Below the pieces are notes generated by a model that was not told the DNA's origin, searched no databases, and saw only the letters and a list, made by a program, of their open reading frames with translations. Positions 48,831 through 59,828 of a stretch of 64,000 bases of DNA are shown here, one piece after another; within the stretch, counting starts at the first letter, position 1, and each line of letters starts with the position of its first letter. This DNA is from Gymnopus androsaceus JB14 (lineage: Eukaryota > Basidiomycota > Agaricomycetes > Agaricales > Omphalotaceae). The translations under genes were made by a program, and so were the position numbers. The stretch is from contig ML769419.1 in the NCBI GenBank assembly GCA_009733575.1, positions 1-64,000 on the forward strand. Reading direction: 5' to 3'.

Positions 48831-49560
48831 TGTAACCTTATCAAAAGCTTTATTTGCTTTGGACATTTTGTCATCGTTGTCGGAATCAGCAATTAAAGCG
48901 CCTGGTGATCCGGGATCTGATGGCGATGGGGTTCTGTGTGGAGAAGGTAGTTCTGTATTTAAATATGGAAATTGGGGTGTGGTGCCCTGTGGAGATGGTT
49001 GTGGAGGAGTAGGTGGGGTTGGTTCGCGTTTTGGTGCAGGTGACTGGGATGGAGTGGGAGTATGCTGTTGGGAGGATGATGCTATAGGCTGAACAACAGG
49101 TGCTTCAGTATCCTCTTCTTCGTCGTTGTCTTCGTCATTGTCGGCGATATGTTGTAGGTGACTTCTGATAATTGCCTCCTGATCTTTCGCGATGGGTTTC
49201 GCAAAATTCGCTAATTTACCTGTCCAAGGTACGTCGTATTGATTTAGGCAATGTTGTTTGTCGCACTGGCTCCACTTTGCCAGTGGTTCGGTTCTTGTAC
49301 CTGTTGACTAATCCGTCGATGTCAAAGATGTGTGGGTGTCCTTTACAAGGAACAGTGTCGTCTGTGGGAGGTAATGGTGCTGATCTCTGCTGTGGTGTTA
49401 CAGCTTTGCTACTTGATGAGCTAGCTTGTTCCGATGCAATGAAACATTGTCGAGTTACTGGTGGTGGTGCTTGTTGTGATTTTATCTCCTGTCGAGTTTG
49501 TAGTGGTGGAGGATCTGGCCTGGGTGGCATGAACAAGCGTTACGGCAATATGATGCATCA
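48831..49560 (-). pseudogene. Copia gag N-terminal region
   Basis: Translation gives MFMPPRPDPPPLQTRQEIKS, a Ser/Pro-rich segment and GHPHIFDIDGLVNRYKNRTT, then an acidic DNDEDNDEEEDTEAP-like stretch and a Pro-rich part near 48900. In the noisy duplicate this region runs straight into the SNWDTWKTRVEF gag segment, which fixes the natural order. Confidence 0.6.
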
Positions 49561-49572
49561 ATGGTTAAGGCC

Positions 49573-49585
49573 GGGGCCCATAACC
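49573..49585 (-). promoter_or_regulatory. Copia primer-binding site resembling the initiator-tRNA-Met anticodon arm
   Basis: Directly inside the 5' LTR the minus strand reads GGTTATGGGCCC. This differs by one base from the complement of the initiator tRNA-Met anticodon stem-loop (GGTTATGAGCCC). Drosophila copia and yeast Ty5 use such a half-tRNA primer. Assignment is from this match only. Confidence 0.55.
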
Positions 49586-49951
49586 TATTAGGGTTACGTT
49601 CCTAAATAGGAAGTAGCAGCAGTATGTCCACACAGGACTTAGTAGTAACGATCACACAGATCGATGGGGGACAACGGTGTTATTACAAGGTACAGTACTA
49701 GGCTTTTTATATACAGTCCTAAGTACAAACGATATATTGGGCACATGGCTACTGCGTGAATACTTGTGGCTACTGTCCATACGGTATAGTGGGTACTGCG
49801 AGAGAGCAAGTAGATACGGCAAGAGACTATGCGGAGTCTACTGAGATGATAACAGTGGAGTGCATGGGACGGTGATACAAACAAGTGGATACTACGAGAA
49901 AGTGTTCCATGTATAGTTCGATAGAATATATTTACCTTTGATATTCCAACA
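49586..49951 (-). repeat. Copia 5' LTR
   Basis: On the minus strand it starts TGTTGGAATATC and contains the TATATAAAAAGCC box typical of an LTR promoter. The outer edge is followed by the TACAC duplication. Confidence 0.85.
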
Positions 49952-50187
49952 TACACTTCCGGGAAATTTTCATTTGATTCTAAGGAGTAGGTGAGTAAGT
50001 AGAACAACTACGTATTGACACCTTGATGGAGTGGTTAACGTGAACTTTTATGATTACTTATGTAGGATAGTTTTACTGCTCAAGAGCATCCATTACTTCT
50101 GGAATATACATGTTCCCTATTTACATTAACTGAATGGGAAAACAAATAACAGTAAAAGAAATAGAAACAAATGACTCACAATAAAAA

Positions 50188-50279
50188 ATGTCACCTGTGC
50201 GATTCGAACACACGTGGGCAAAGCCCAACCACTGGATGCTTACATAACGTATACAGTATTTAACCAGTCCTTTGGACAT
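50188..50279 (-). tRNA. tRNA-Ser-like sequence (92 nt), probably a pseudogene or SINE head
   Basis: The minus strand has a T-arm GTGTGTTCGAATCGCAC (five pairs) and a long variable arm TGGGCTTTGCCCA as in type II (Ser) tRNAs. GACAT at the 3' side pairs with ATGTC at the 5' side. A-box-like CTGGTTAAATACTG is present and a TTTTTT terminator follows. The anticodon arm (TACTG...CAGTG) encloses 19 nt without a proper U33-anticodon, so either an intron is present or the gene is degenerate. Confidence 0.45.
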
Positions 50280-50803
50280 GATCACTCGTTTAAACAGTTG
50301 CATTTTCTCAAGCTTCATGGCCTACTGGGAGGCTAATAAAGGATTGTTTATATGTGAATTGGTCCATTTCACAAATTTCTCCACAAAAACGCTCTCTCTT
50401 ACTGTTAGTGGTGTTTTATATACTGTTTCACTGTGTTGGAGAGATATCATCAAAAATTTGAATGAGCTACCTACAGCTCTTATGTTTTCCTATTTCCTTA
50501 TTAGTCCTGCTGCGCTATACAGAACAGCAAGATAAACTATCCATATCAATTTCACATGAAGGGATGAAGAATTGCAAGTCCTGCAAACAAAATGCAACAC
50601 AAAGCGTGACAGATGTCATGTGTGTCACAGTGTTATTGCCCGCCAAATATCACGCTGTTTAAACGAGCCGGAAACGCCGGTTTTAGGGCTGTCATTGTGC
50701 ACCGCCCATTGCCATCGCTACACGCAGGCTACGTACAAGCGGTTTGGCACGACCATAGCTAAGATGCTACTCAAGGATTCTAGAAAGTTATTTTGGTATC
50801 ATA

Positions 50804-51197
50804 CTGTACCATTTCAATCGAGTGTTCATCCAGGATGATGCATAATGCATTGACACCACCAGTTCATTGGTTCATTGACCTCAATGATGCATGATGCAGA
50901 AAAATTTGAGTTCAGTTCACCACAAATTTAGTGCTTGTCCAGAGTGCAATATACTTAAAATAGTTTGTTGTGAGCTGAGGAAACAATAATAGCTAGTTGT
51001 ACAGCATTTTTTTGCTAGCCAATGCAGCTGTACATGGGGAAAAAAACAGCCGCAAACAGAAAATTTATTATCTAGGTAGAAAAATGATGGATTTAATATT
51101 AGTTCAGAGGCACATATGATGCATGATGAATTTGGATTTTAGTTCAGTTCAGAGGCGCCCATGATGCATGACTGAACACTCGATCGAAATGGTACAG
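50804..51197. mobile_element. TA-flanked MITE (394 bp)
   Basis: The 25-bp inverted ends begin CTGTACCATTTC and end GAGTGTTCA with one mismatch. TA lies on both sides (50802-50803, 51198-51199). The interior carries repeated ATGATGCATGATG and TTAGTTCAG motifs. Related in TIR layout to the 149-bp MITE at 28672. Confidence 0.85.
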
Positions 51198-52081
51198 TAC
51201 CCTCTGTTACATCCTCAACAGAGAGATTTCATTTTGACCGTCCAAAGGATTGGTTAAATACTGTAGTGATCTCGATTTTCAGACGTCACGTGGATGGAGT
51301 CGCTGGCGCGGTACAGTTTGTAGCGAACGACATGGCCGATTACTTTAACCACTCCGGCAAGGTGATCGGCGTGGCGACCAACGACCCAATCGCCGAGTCC
51401 TCAATTTCTTCTCTCAAGTTCCTCAAACATCTCCACTGCCTATGTTGCTGCTGCTCTCCTCCCCACGACTCCATTGCTCCGTTAACATTTTTTCATTCAC
51501 CTTCACCTCCCGTAACGAATGCGGATCCACTCTCCCTTTCTTGCGTGGGTAGTAATAGTTTGAACCGATTGTAACGTGGTTGTTAGTTTGCATTATTCTG
51601 CACTTGCACTTGTGGATAGAGTCCGGATAACCATTAACTGGTTAATGAGAAGTCCGTACCAGACAAATCTGAAAGAAGACAAGAAGACGGAGAAAGAAGC
51701 ATTGTTGTTGGCATCAAGTGGCTTTGCAAAGAAGGTAGAGTATGTTTATCTCGCCACCGGCGCTGCCTACGTATCGTTGCTGAGCTTGTTTTCTGTTTGG
51801 GATGCAGCCTTACTCGAAGGTTAGAGCTGACGGTCCAATCTTGGATGAAATTGAAAAGGAGAAAAGAAAAAATTACAGAGAACGGCTAGAGGTGAAGCCT
51901 TTGCAATGAACTCATAAACTAGGCATGACTTCAACTTGAAGTACCACAGTATATACTAAATAAGAGAAAGGCATAGTATAACATTGTAGAAGGGTGAGAC
52001 ATTGCTAGAATGCCTAGCAAGTAAAGTGAGAACCATCATACTAAAGCTGATGCATGGCACTTACTATGAATATTGTTGGAG
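51198..52081. other. No assignable gene; two possible exon fragments
   Basis: Plus-strand frames VDGVAGAVQFVANDMADYF (about 51270-51410) and FAKKVEYVYLATGAAYVSLL (about 51720-51820) look more protein-like than background. I cannot relate them to each other or to a known family. They may be a decayed gene. Confidence 0.3.
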
Positions 52082-53438
52082 CTATGTTGTAGCTGTTGTA
52101 GCTGTTGGTTGGACAGGATGAGAATTGGAAATGTCATCAAAATCATGGTGAAATGTTTCCTGAAGTGGCAAATGATTTAAATTCAACATGATAATTATTG
52201 CCATTGGATATATTGACTGGATGAAAATAAGATCACTATGTCTGGGATACAGAAGATCAAGAAAACTCACGGTTATTCCAGTGAAGAATTCAGTTATGAT
52301 GCGAAAGGCACTCTCCAATGGCGATAATAAGGGAGCATTAGCTCCAAGAACGGTGAGTATGGCAATCAAGAGCTGGTTTTTTTAATTTTAATTGTGATAT
52401 AAAGAATAAACTTAGTCAGGAGATTTTAAACAGAGATCAAGTACTTACTTGAAGAATGCAGAATAATGCTCCTGATTCAACAAGAAGTAGGAGAATTCTG
52501 CTTGTTGGTGAGAATTTCTGTTTGCGGTTTGAGTATAGTGCCTGAGTTGCATGATGATGATACCTGAAAGTTGCATTTAGTTTGTCAAGCCTAGGTATAC
52601 CATTCTTGCATACCAGACTTTGAGCCCAATTGCCAATGTTGCTATGAGATTTACACCAAAGGAAATGAACAGACAAGCCAGATCAAGGCTTATAGGGCCG
52701 AGGAAATCCAATACTGTGTCTTGAACAATACAACCTGCAATGTTTATGGCTTGACTCTGCTTGGTCAGTACTGTACTCTGTAAGCCAGAAAGCTAAAATA
52801 CTATTCACCAATGTTGCCAATCATAATCGCAATGAGCATATACCAAACAAGCCTTGTGGTAGGCCAAACAACACAAGCCCTCCATGTAACAATGGCGTCA
52901 CTGATCAGGAGCTATAGATCTGCTCAGAAAAAAAAAAGAGTCTATATGTCTCAACACATGTCACACACTGTTATGGTTCCAGGCCAACTGTCCTGTGCTC
53001 CCCAAGGCTCAGAAGCTACATTAGCAGCAATAAACCCTCCTTCTAGGCCTCGCTTGATGGTTTTATGAGTTCAAATTCAACTGCAATTGTAACTCCTGCT
53101 GTATTGACAATATAGTTCCATGTGTTCATCAGTATCACCATGATCATACATGCAAGTAAGACCTTTCTGGAGTAGCCGTTGATACTTTTGCATTTAATTT
53201 CCGAATAAAGTGTGAGCTCCATTAGAATTTTGTACAGAAACACCTACAGGAAGAGATAAATTGCCATAATGGCTGGAATAATGAAAACCCCTGATATATT
53301 TATTAGTGGACTTGTGTCTCTGCTGCACTGATGAGTCAAGAGCTCACCATATAGCACCCACATGGTGATATATTGGCATATATCGTAATAGGTGTATGTG
53401 CCCAATTGTGCAAGGAATTGGACTTCCGCAGGAGTCAT
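52082..53438 (-). pseudogene. Seven-helix membrane protein, copy 4 (one frame break)
   Basis: Eight exons on the minus strand: 53348-53438, 53248-53290, 52969-53184, 52809-52911, 52614-52734, 52449-52563, 52271-52372 and 52082-52216. Exons 1, 2, 4 and 7 have the same lengths as in copies 1 and 2 (91, 43, 103, 102). Motifs include LLISDAIVTWRACVVW, VNLIATLAIGLKVW, ILLLLVESGALFCILQ and the SIYPMAIIIMLNLNH segment. The tail has TATTATT. Exon 3 is 216 nt instead of 226 and switches frame just before its TAG (ELIKPSSEA, then EGGFIAANVASEP). Either one base is missing or the copy is inactivated. All splice sites are GT-AG. Confidence 0.75.
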
Positions 53439-55671
53439 GGTTGTGAAAATTTGAAAATACAAGGAAAATGGTGCGAGGGGAGTTAAGAGGCAGAAAATAC
53501 GTGGTCAAGCCTTATATGTATGAGTTGTAATGAATCAATTATGTTCACCTTGGTACGAATGAAAATTTCAGGGAAAGATCGGATTAAAACCAGATACCTA
53601 TCAGTATAGTAGATATCGCATACATATGCTTACAAAAGAGAACCGCTTGAGACGAGGTCCGGGTGCTTTTAAATCTCACAATAATCGGTTCAAGTTTACT
53701 TGACGGGCAGACGCGAGAAGAATCCACGTCCGAGAATAAGTATCGGCTGCCTCCATGATTCCAGATGTTGGTTTGTGGCGTTGTCTATACGTAAGAGAAC
53801 TCCATACTGCTACTACATACTTACTGGGAGTTGAGATGACCTATAGAATAAATACTTAGCATTTTGGGGGATGTATTTCATATGAGTGAGAGGAACGGGC
53901 CATACTTCCTTGATTGATGAAATAGTGATAAATTTGAAGGCAGGTCACGCCATAAATTATAAAATAACGGGGACGTCTTAGCGAACTACAAAAGTTCTCA
54001 AGATTGACTTACACAGTTGATATCATGATACAAATAAAACCTGCACCGAGAAGATCGTCCAACGGTGGAATGAGAGGTGAACACACCAGTGGCTCGGCGG
54101 CTAATTGGGAAGCCACTATTGGTGGCGAGCACTGAAAATATTAGTAGACAAGGAGACTTGGCGAAAGTCTGGAGCTCACGGCACCATCTTATAGTCGCAA
54201 AGTGCTAGGCAAATACCGGTGGACTAAATACATACCGTAACTTGAGAAAGATGAACCGAGAAAGGAATGTCTACTCCGGTCTGAAAAGCGGGAAGATGCG
54301 ACTTGCCACACCAGAATATAGAGAAATAGTTCCGTCTTGATAACAGTATCAAGAGAAGAATAAGCACGGGAGCGCAGTGGAGGAAAGTGCTTGCCGAATT
54401 ATTTCCAACAAGGAATACAAACGGTCGATTCGAAATTTCCGAGAAATACTAAATAGAGTGAAGGACAGAGCCATTGTTCTAGTGTTTGCACATCGTATCA
54501 AGCCACTCGACGATGCGAACAATCGCTATCGTGATGTGTGACGTGAAGTCTTGACGATGAATAGATAGTATGGTAGCAACCCCTGCCAGTTCTGGGTTCA
54601 CTGAAGTCCCCTATCTTCGATTAAGCTATTCGAGGCAGCAATACCAATTGAAAATGAACAAGACAATCTGCTCCCTTTATAATAGTAATAGACCTTCCTT
54701 GCAAACAGCAAGGGGACCAGCGTAAGTTGGTGGATCACTGGAGGCGTCGAGGACCCACGATGTTGTCGAACATTTCGGACGAGTGCCTTGCGAATTCAGT
54801 GAATTAGAGCGCAGTTTGTGCCTTTGTACAATATTGGAAAATTTTTTAAAGTCGAACTGGTAGCAAGCCATAGGACCCGAGTAGAAGTTCCAGGGCGTGA
54901 TGGACGAAGGCAGAAAGCAAGCGTGTCCATTGATGTCAGTGCGCCAAATTTAAGTGGCATCCAGTCTCGACTCTCGAAAATTCCGCGACCTATCGCCTGC
55001 ATCAACTGTTTAACATGAGAAGCTCTTCCGTATTTCTGGTGGATAAAGATAGCTGAATTCATTCAAGCACAATATTTCGCTAAGATGACAATAATGACCG
55101 TGTTGACTTGAAGATTGGGATTGGAAGCAGGATTATCAGCTGATGTTAATTCTGGCGAGGTGGCAATATGTTTGTGACGATTATCTGTCTCAATTTTATC
55201 TTTTATTCCCATTTCTTGGTCTGAACCATTTCGTCTCAGGTTGATTCGCAATCACACAGTAAGTTCTGCATACATAACATGATGTATTGGACAATAGAAA
55301 TATATAGACTACTGAAAACGTACATTGGGCAAAGGCACGCAGGAAAATTAATTCCAGTCCAAGAAGTTTCTACGGTGAGATTGGAATTAAGTTTCCGACC
55401 TGGGGGTGCGTAGGAATACAGAAACCGATCACCCATGCAAAGTAGCCACAGGCGCGTCGGTTTCTGATTGACGACAAACCCACAGGGGCGCAGGCCCAAG
55501 GCTGTGGTGACGAGTCTCTACAAATCAATAACTATGTGTGTTGTTTCGGGACAGACTCATGATGGTGTGTGATGGATAGTGAAGTGTATTGAACATGTAT
55601 AATTGTGCGGACCAATCTGAGTTGGCTGTGAACTGGAATAATGAGTGATGGAAGGGTGGATTGGTCTGGAG
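53439..55671. other. Gene-free region
   Basis: No protein family recognised; short frames at 54.68-55.06 kb are unconvincing. No element ends were found. Confidence 0.45.
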
Positions 55672-56833
55672 CTAGTACACGGCGTTCTGGCGGTGTGTGC
55701 GTCTGGTAGTCTGAATGTGATTAGCATATGTCTGTTGGGTGTGATGACGGTGGAGGTGAATGGAGGCAAGGGACTCTAGATCTCTCCAGTACCTCAAGAA
55801 GGCATCGGATTTCCACCTTCCGAGGGCTTTAACAACATCGGGAGGGATTCCTAAGATGAGGTAGTTTGTTGTGCCTCCAATGCAGAAGCAGTGTCCAGTC
55901 ATGCAAGGGATATTGTGTTTCGACCACACGGCGTTGCAACGTTTAAGGAAGGTTGGCTTTGTGAGGACCTTCAGTTCACTGTTTTTATCTCTGTACACCA
56001 TGAGAGGATTGTCGGGGCCTAACTTATTGACCCTGATGTGCTCTTGCCATCCTCTGGTGGGGCTCGTGCAACCAGGCTGAGGGGAGTAGATGACTTCTTC
56101 ACCTCTGGAGTCTGGACTGTGAGACTTTGGTCTTGGGAAGTTTTAGCTTCCTATCCCCATTCTTGTTGGGCGGCTTCAGATCTTTCACAGTAGGGAAAGA
56201 GGAACTGTTGTAATCGTTGGGATCTGCAGATGGGGGAAAGATTTCACCACCTCTGAGTTGGCTGTAGAAGCAACCTGCACTAGCAGCTGCCAAAGCACAA
56301 TCCATGCCAGACGCATCTGAGAGGTCGAGTTCGTTGAACAGGATGCTGAGGTGTTCCTTCTTTACTGGAGGTCTCTGTTTGCGGAACAAGGAAGTGGGAG
56401 CTCTGTGTTCAATGCCACTGAGGACATTCCGCAGGCTATCTCTGCCATTCCAAACTAGCCCTTGTCTCTGAACCCAGCTCTTAACTGCGGACAGTTTGGC
56501 TCTTGTCGTCCCTCCTGCTAGCTTCCCAGCAAACAATGCAGCATAGTTGCAGAGGGTGGCTTTGGACGGGGGTAGGATGTCCTCTTTGCAAAGGCCCCGT
56601 TCTCCTGCCCACTCTAGAAACTCGGCTGTGTATAGTAGTTTCCGACGGTTTGTCTTCTCTGAGACTGCTGTATCCATAATGTTCTGAGTGTCCTGGGTGA
56701 AGGTCTTGGCTGGGTGAAGAGGTCCGGGGGGAATCTGAGGTGTAGCTGCAGCGAATTGGACTTTTTGAGGTGGAATGTATTGGTGATTGTGATTGACCTT
56801 GCAAGCAACGAATTCGGTTCTGTATGGTGGCAT
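55672..56833 (-). pseudogene. Tyrosine recombinase of the DIRS/Crypton type (inactive)
   Basis: The N-terminal SAM-like/core-binding part has FLEWAGERGLCKEDILPPSK and AVKSWVQRQGLVWNG. The catalytic part has FYSQLRGGEI (first Arg) and GHCFCIGGTTNYL, where the family has H-x-F-R. It continues with VVKALGRWKSDAFLRYWR (Trp and the nucleophile Tyr). The second catalytic Arg is therefore Cys; the codon is TGC where CGC is expected. A one-base frame shift occurs near 56099-56110 (KTKVSQS to SPDSRGEEVIY). Both changes argue against activity. Recombinases of this kind are multicopy in Agaricomycetes; the parent element was not delimited. Confidence 0.75.
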
Positions 56834-56899
56834 GGCCTGGGTAGTGGTCTGGGTAGTCAGAGGTAGAAAGAAGGTGTCGAACGGTGGTCATGCGGAGGA

Positions 56900-57476
56900 A
56901 GGTTAGGTTGATTGCGTTTACTCTCTACTCACTGATGGTCAGTGTACGCTCCGCGCACCTCAGACTCAGGTCTCCTTTCCATCGGTGAAGCCCTAGTCAG
57001 TCAGGTACGCTCCGTGCGCTTGCAGGTCGCCTGCCCTTTTCTGACTCAGGTGCTCGGCTCTGCAGCCAATCATCTTATGTCTTACATTCTCTTGTTCCTT
57101 TTGATATTTATTGTGTAGAGAGTTCGGGAGTCAGCACCCTTTCTGACTTGTCAAACTCTCAGGTGTGTACAGTATCTACGGATTTCTATTCTTTCTGACT
57201 CGCCAAATATCTCAGCGTTGTTTTTGTATTTCGCGTTACCCACCCTCCCATTCCCTCTGTGCATGTAATCTACTTGTACTTTACATGTCATGTACCCATT
57301 CCGTCACTCAAATCCAGTTTATTACAGGGTGTAGCCGCTATTTCAGGGCTGCACCTGTGTCCTCCTAAACCTTGTGCATTTCTCCCAGGAGCAGCGATGA
57401 AAACGACGCCTCCGTTGATTAGATCATCCAATGAGGGAAACAGATCTGACTCGCCTAGGAGGATCCAATCGATGCG
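56900..57476. other. Gene-free region with short repeats
   Basis: GTACGCTCCGCGC/GTACGCTCCGTGC occurs twice, and TCTGACT...CAGGT phrases recur four times (56940-57190). No ORF with recognisable homology. Confidence 0.5.
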
Positions 57477-59240
57477 CTAAATTATTGTACCGTTGATCCC
57501 ACGCACAACCACCCTCAGCCCCATGTTATCCAAGACGTGCAATGGTCTGTAAACCGTCTTGACCACTTCTCGTTTCCGGAATCGCATCGTAACTGTTCGT
57601 AGGCGGTCTAAGTCCTCTGCAATCTTCCCAGGAAGCCAACGCGATGAGACCATGTCGATGAAAGCCACATCGTCAAAATCACTACAGCGAAAGATTTTGG
57701 AGTTTGGGGACGAGAGGAGAGTTGGATCCAGTCGGCATGCCCCGATTAGAACTATGAAGAGCAGACATCAGAACAGGCGTGATTGGGCTGATTTTAGGCA
57801 ATGTAGTCGCTAATCCCAAGGGTTACTAGGGACTCTGAGAGAAGCAGGAGCACAGAAATGAGATCCGAGTCGGAAATTCCCACTGCGGTGAGGACCAACT
57901 TTGTTATCCGACATTTGGGTCTAGAGATGAATGCGGTAAATAATTCCTTGGGCCATCGCCTTTTATAAGTTACTCGAGAAGTACGGCCTGAGATGCAAAG
58001 TGTCGTCAAAGCGGGGAATGTAAACGATGACAACATCGTCTCTAACAAGCCAGCACCTTGCCCAGTTGGACAGTCATCGACAATGACAGTAAGGTCTTGG
58101 ACCGCATCGAAGGTCCTGGGGGGTTTTGGAAAGCTGGTACTGAATTCACGAAGTGTGAGAGAAGTAAGGTGAGGATAATGGTCTGGAATTTTGGCCAAGG
58201 GGAATGTTTCATGAACGTAGAGAGATGTCACTTGGCTCCATACTTTGGAAGTTTCAAGCTGGAATACCGACAGGTTTCGGAGATTCGGAGCATATTGGAA
58301 AATGTCCTGGTCCAAGGTGAGATCTCCACGAATATCCAATATCTCAAGCATAGGGAAATCCTCTTCTCCAATATAAGCAGCGATGACGCCAGGTCCTTTG
58401 AGTTTTACGACCCTCCAACGGTGACTATTTTGGATGATAAGATCCATTGCACAATCCAACAAATTCGTATTGTGACGCCCTAATTCACCTTGGACATCCA
58501 AATCGATATCAAGAGGATTTTGCCCTGAGCGCGAGAGGAATATTTCCAGCGGAGCGATGAAGGCATGGAGCGCAGAATCCGGTCCTTTACTTGAACTTAT
58601 TTTAAGCTCTAGTTTGATTCTGGACCATAGGCTGGGATAGGATTTGGCCACCGACCGCCATTTCGAGCAAACCGCGCTTATACAAAGCGTTGGAAGGTAT
58701 GTGATAATGGGTAGGTTCAAGAAAGTCGGCCTAGATCCATAATCGTCTTTTTCAAAAATCCACGGGTATTGTTGAATAAGATTGCTTTCGCAAACATACT
58801 CGAAAATGGAAGCTAGGATCTCTGTGGTGATCTTTTCGATGTAGGAGTGTTTAGTGGAACGATTAATCTGTATTTTATAAGACCTCGATCGCTGCTGCTG
58901 CTTTTGGATGTCGCACGATGTGGGCCTGGAGCTGCATAATCTCTTTTTCGGAGTCATCGAGATCTTTATTGCAGGAGAGAACGATTGCCTCTGCCTCCTG
59001 AGGATCCAGTGCCAAGGAGAAAGAGTCTGAAAATGTTTTTGCATCCAGCTCCGGAAAGTTCGCATCGACGCGCAGTTGGCGGAAAGCAGGGTTGCTACAA
59101 TCGGAGCAAAGGAGTCGAGTCGCGTCGCAAGTCGATGCGTTATGTGGTACCGGTGGCTGGAATGAGATGCGATTCAGAATATGTCGATCGGAGAGAAGAG
59201 TTGAGGCGATGTACCTATGGTTGAGATCGGAGATCTGTAC
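57477..59240 (-). pseudogene. F-box/LRR protein gene with frame breaks
   Basis: The true N-terminus appears in a frame reading LLCSDCSNPAFRQLRVD and SFSLALDPQEAEAIVLSCNK, then EKEIMQLQAHIV. This is the Cys start and coiled coil usual before fungal F-boxes. Near 58880 it shifts to HSYIEKITTEILASIFEYVC, the F-box, and CISAVCSKWRSVAKSYPSLW. LRR-like segments follow (LEILDIRGDLTLDQDIFQYA, YPHLTSLTLREF). Another shift near 57800 leads to PITPVLMSALHSSN and SPLVPKLQNLSL, and one more precedes FIDMVSSRWLP. A third of the gene has a related remnant at 6866-7395. Role by family: substrate adaptor of an SCF ubiquitin ligase. The breaks could be sequence errors (see SOF1). Confidence 0.7.
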
Positions 59241-59828
59241 TAGTAGTGGTAGCTGAGAAGACGCAAAAAAAAATGCAACGTGGGGAGCTCAGCGCTTATT
59301 CTTTGCTCTAGAATTCTTAGTAGAATGCCGACCAAAACTGTCTCTGCTCACTAGACCCGCGCGTAGATGTGCATTCTTCAGAGTTGTCCTTTATAAATCG
59401 ATGACTTGGAGATCGTCCTCGTTCTCGTCACAATCCCAGGTCTTTGCGGAAGCAACAGTAGAGCGACACCATTTAAATCATTCCTTGTTCCAAAATTGCA
59501 CATCCTTTCGCTACTTATATATTATGAAGCTCTAAGCTAGTCCAAGGGGCTACCAGTATCCAGAATATACAGCGAACAAGTATCTAGCTTGCGTGGCGCA
59601 CCGTGGACGAATATATGGATTCGGCACTTGATTGGCTACAGACGAAGTAACTTGGCGTTGCAATACTCAAAGTGCTTTCTCATTCGTCTGTCAATATTTA
59701 ATACATTCACGATTTGGATTGACTTTTACTGGATATGCTAGGCATCGCCGGTTCGATACAACTAAGCTTCACCACGTTGCATTACATGGTGCTGCAAAAA
59801 CAACATTCGTCAGCTCAACAGTTGTTCT
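59241..59828. other. Intergenic region
   Basis: No gene, RNA or repeat recognised. Confidence 0.5.

Larger units (their letters stand above)
40548..49951 (-). mobile_element. Ty1/Copia LTR retrotransposon (rearranged or mis-assembled interior)
   Basis: Two LTRs (365 and 366 bp) in the same orientation are flanked by the 5-bp duplication TACAC at 40543-40547 and 49952-49956. Protease, integrase, reverse transcriptase and RNase H segments are all present on the minus strand. The order is abnormal: from the 5' LTR the order is gag-N, duplicated LTR/gag/PR (noisy), INT, RT-N, N-gap, gag-C/PR, RT-C, RNase H. A normal Copia order is gag-PR-INT-RT-RH. A solo LTR is inserted at 41788-42360. Confidence 0.85.
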
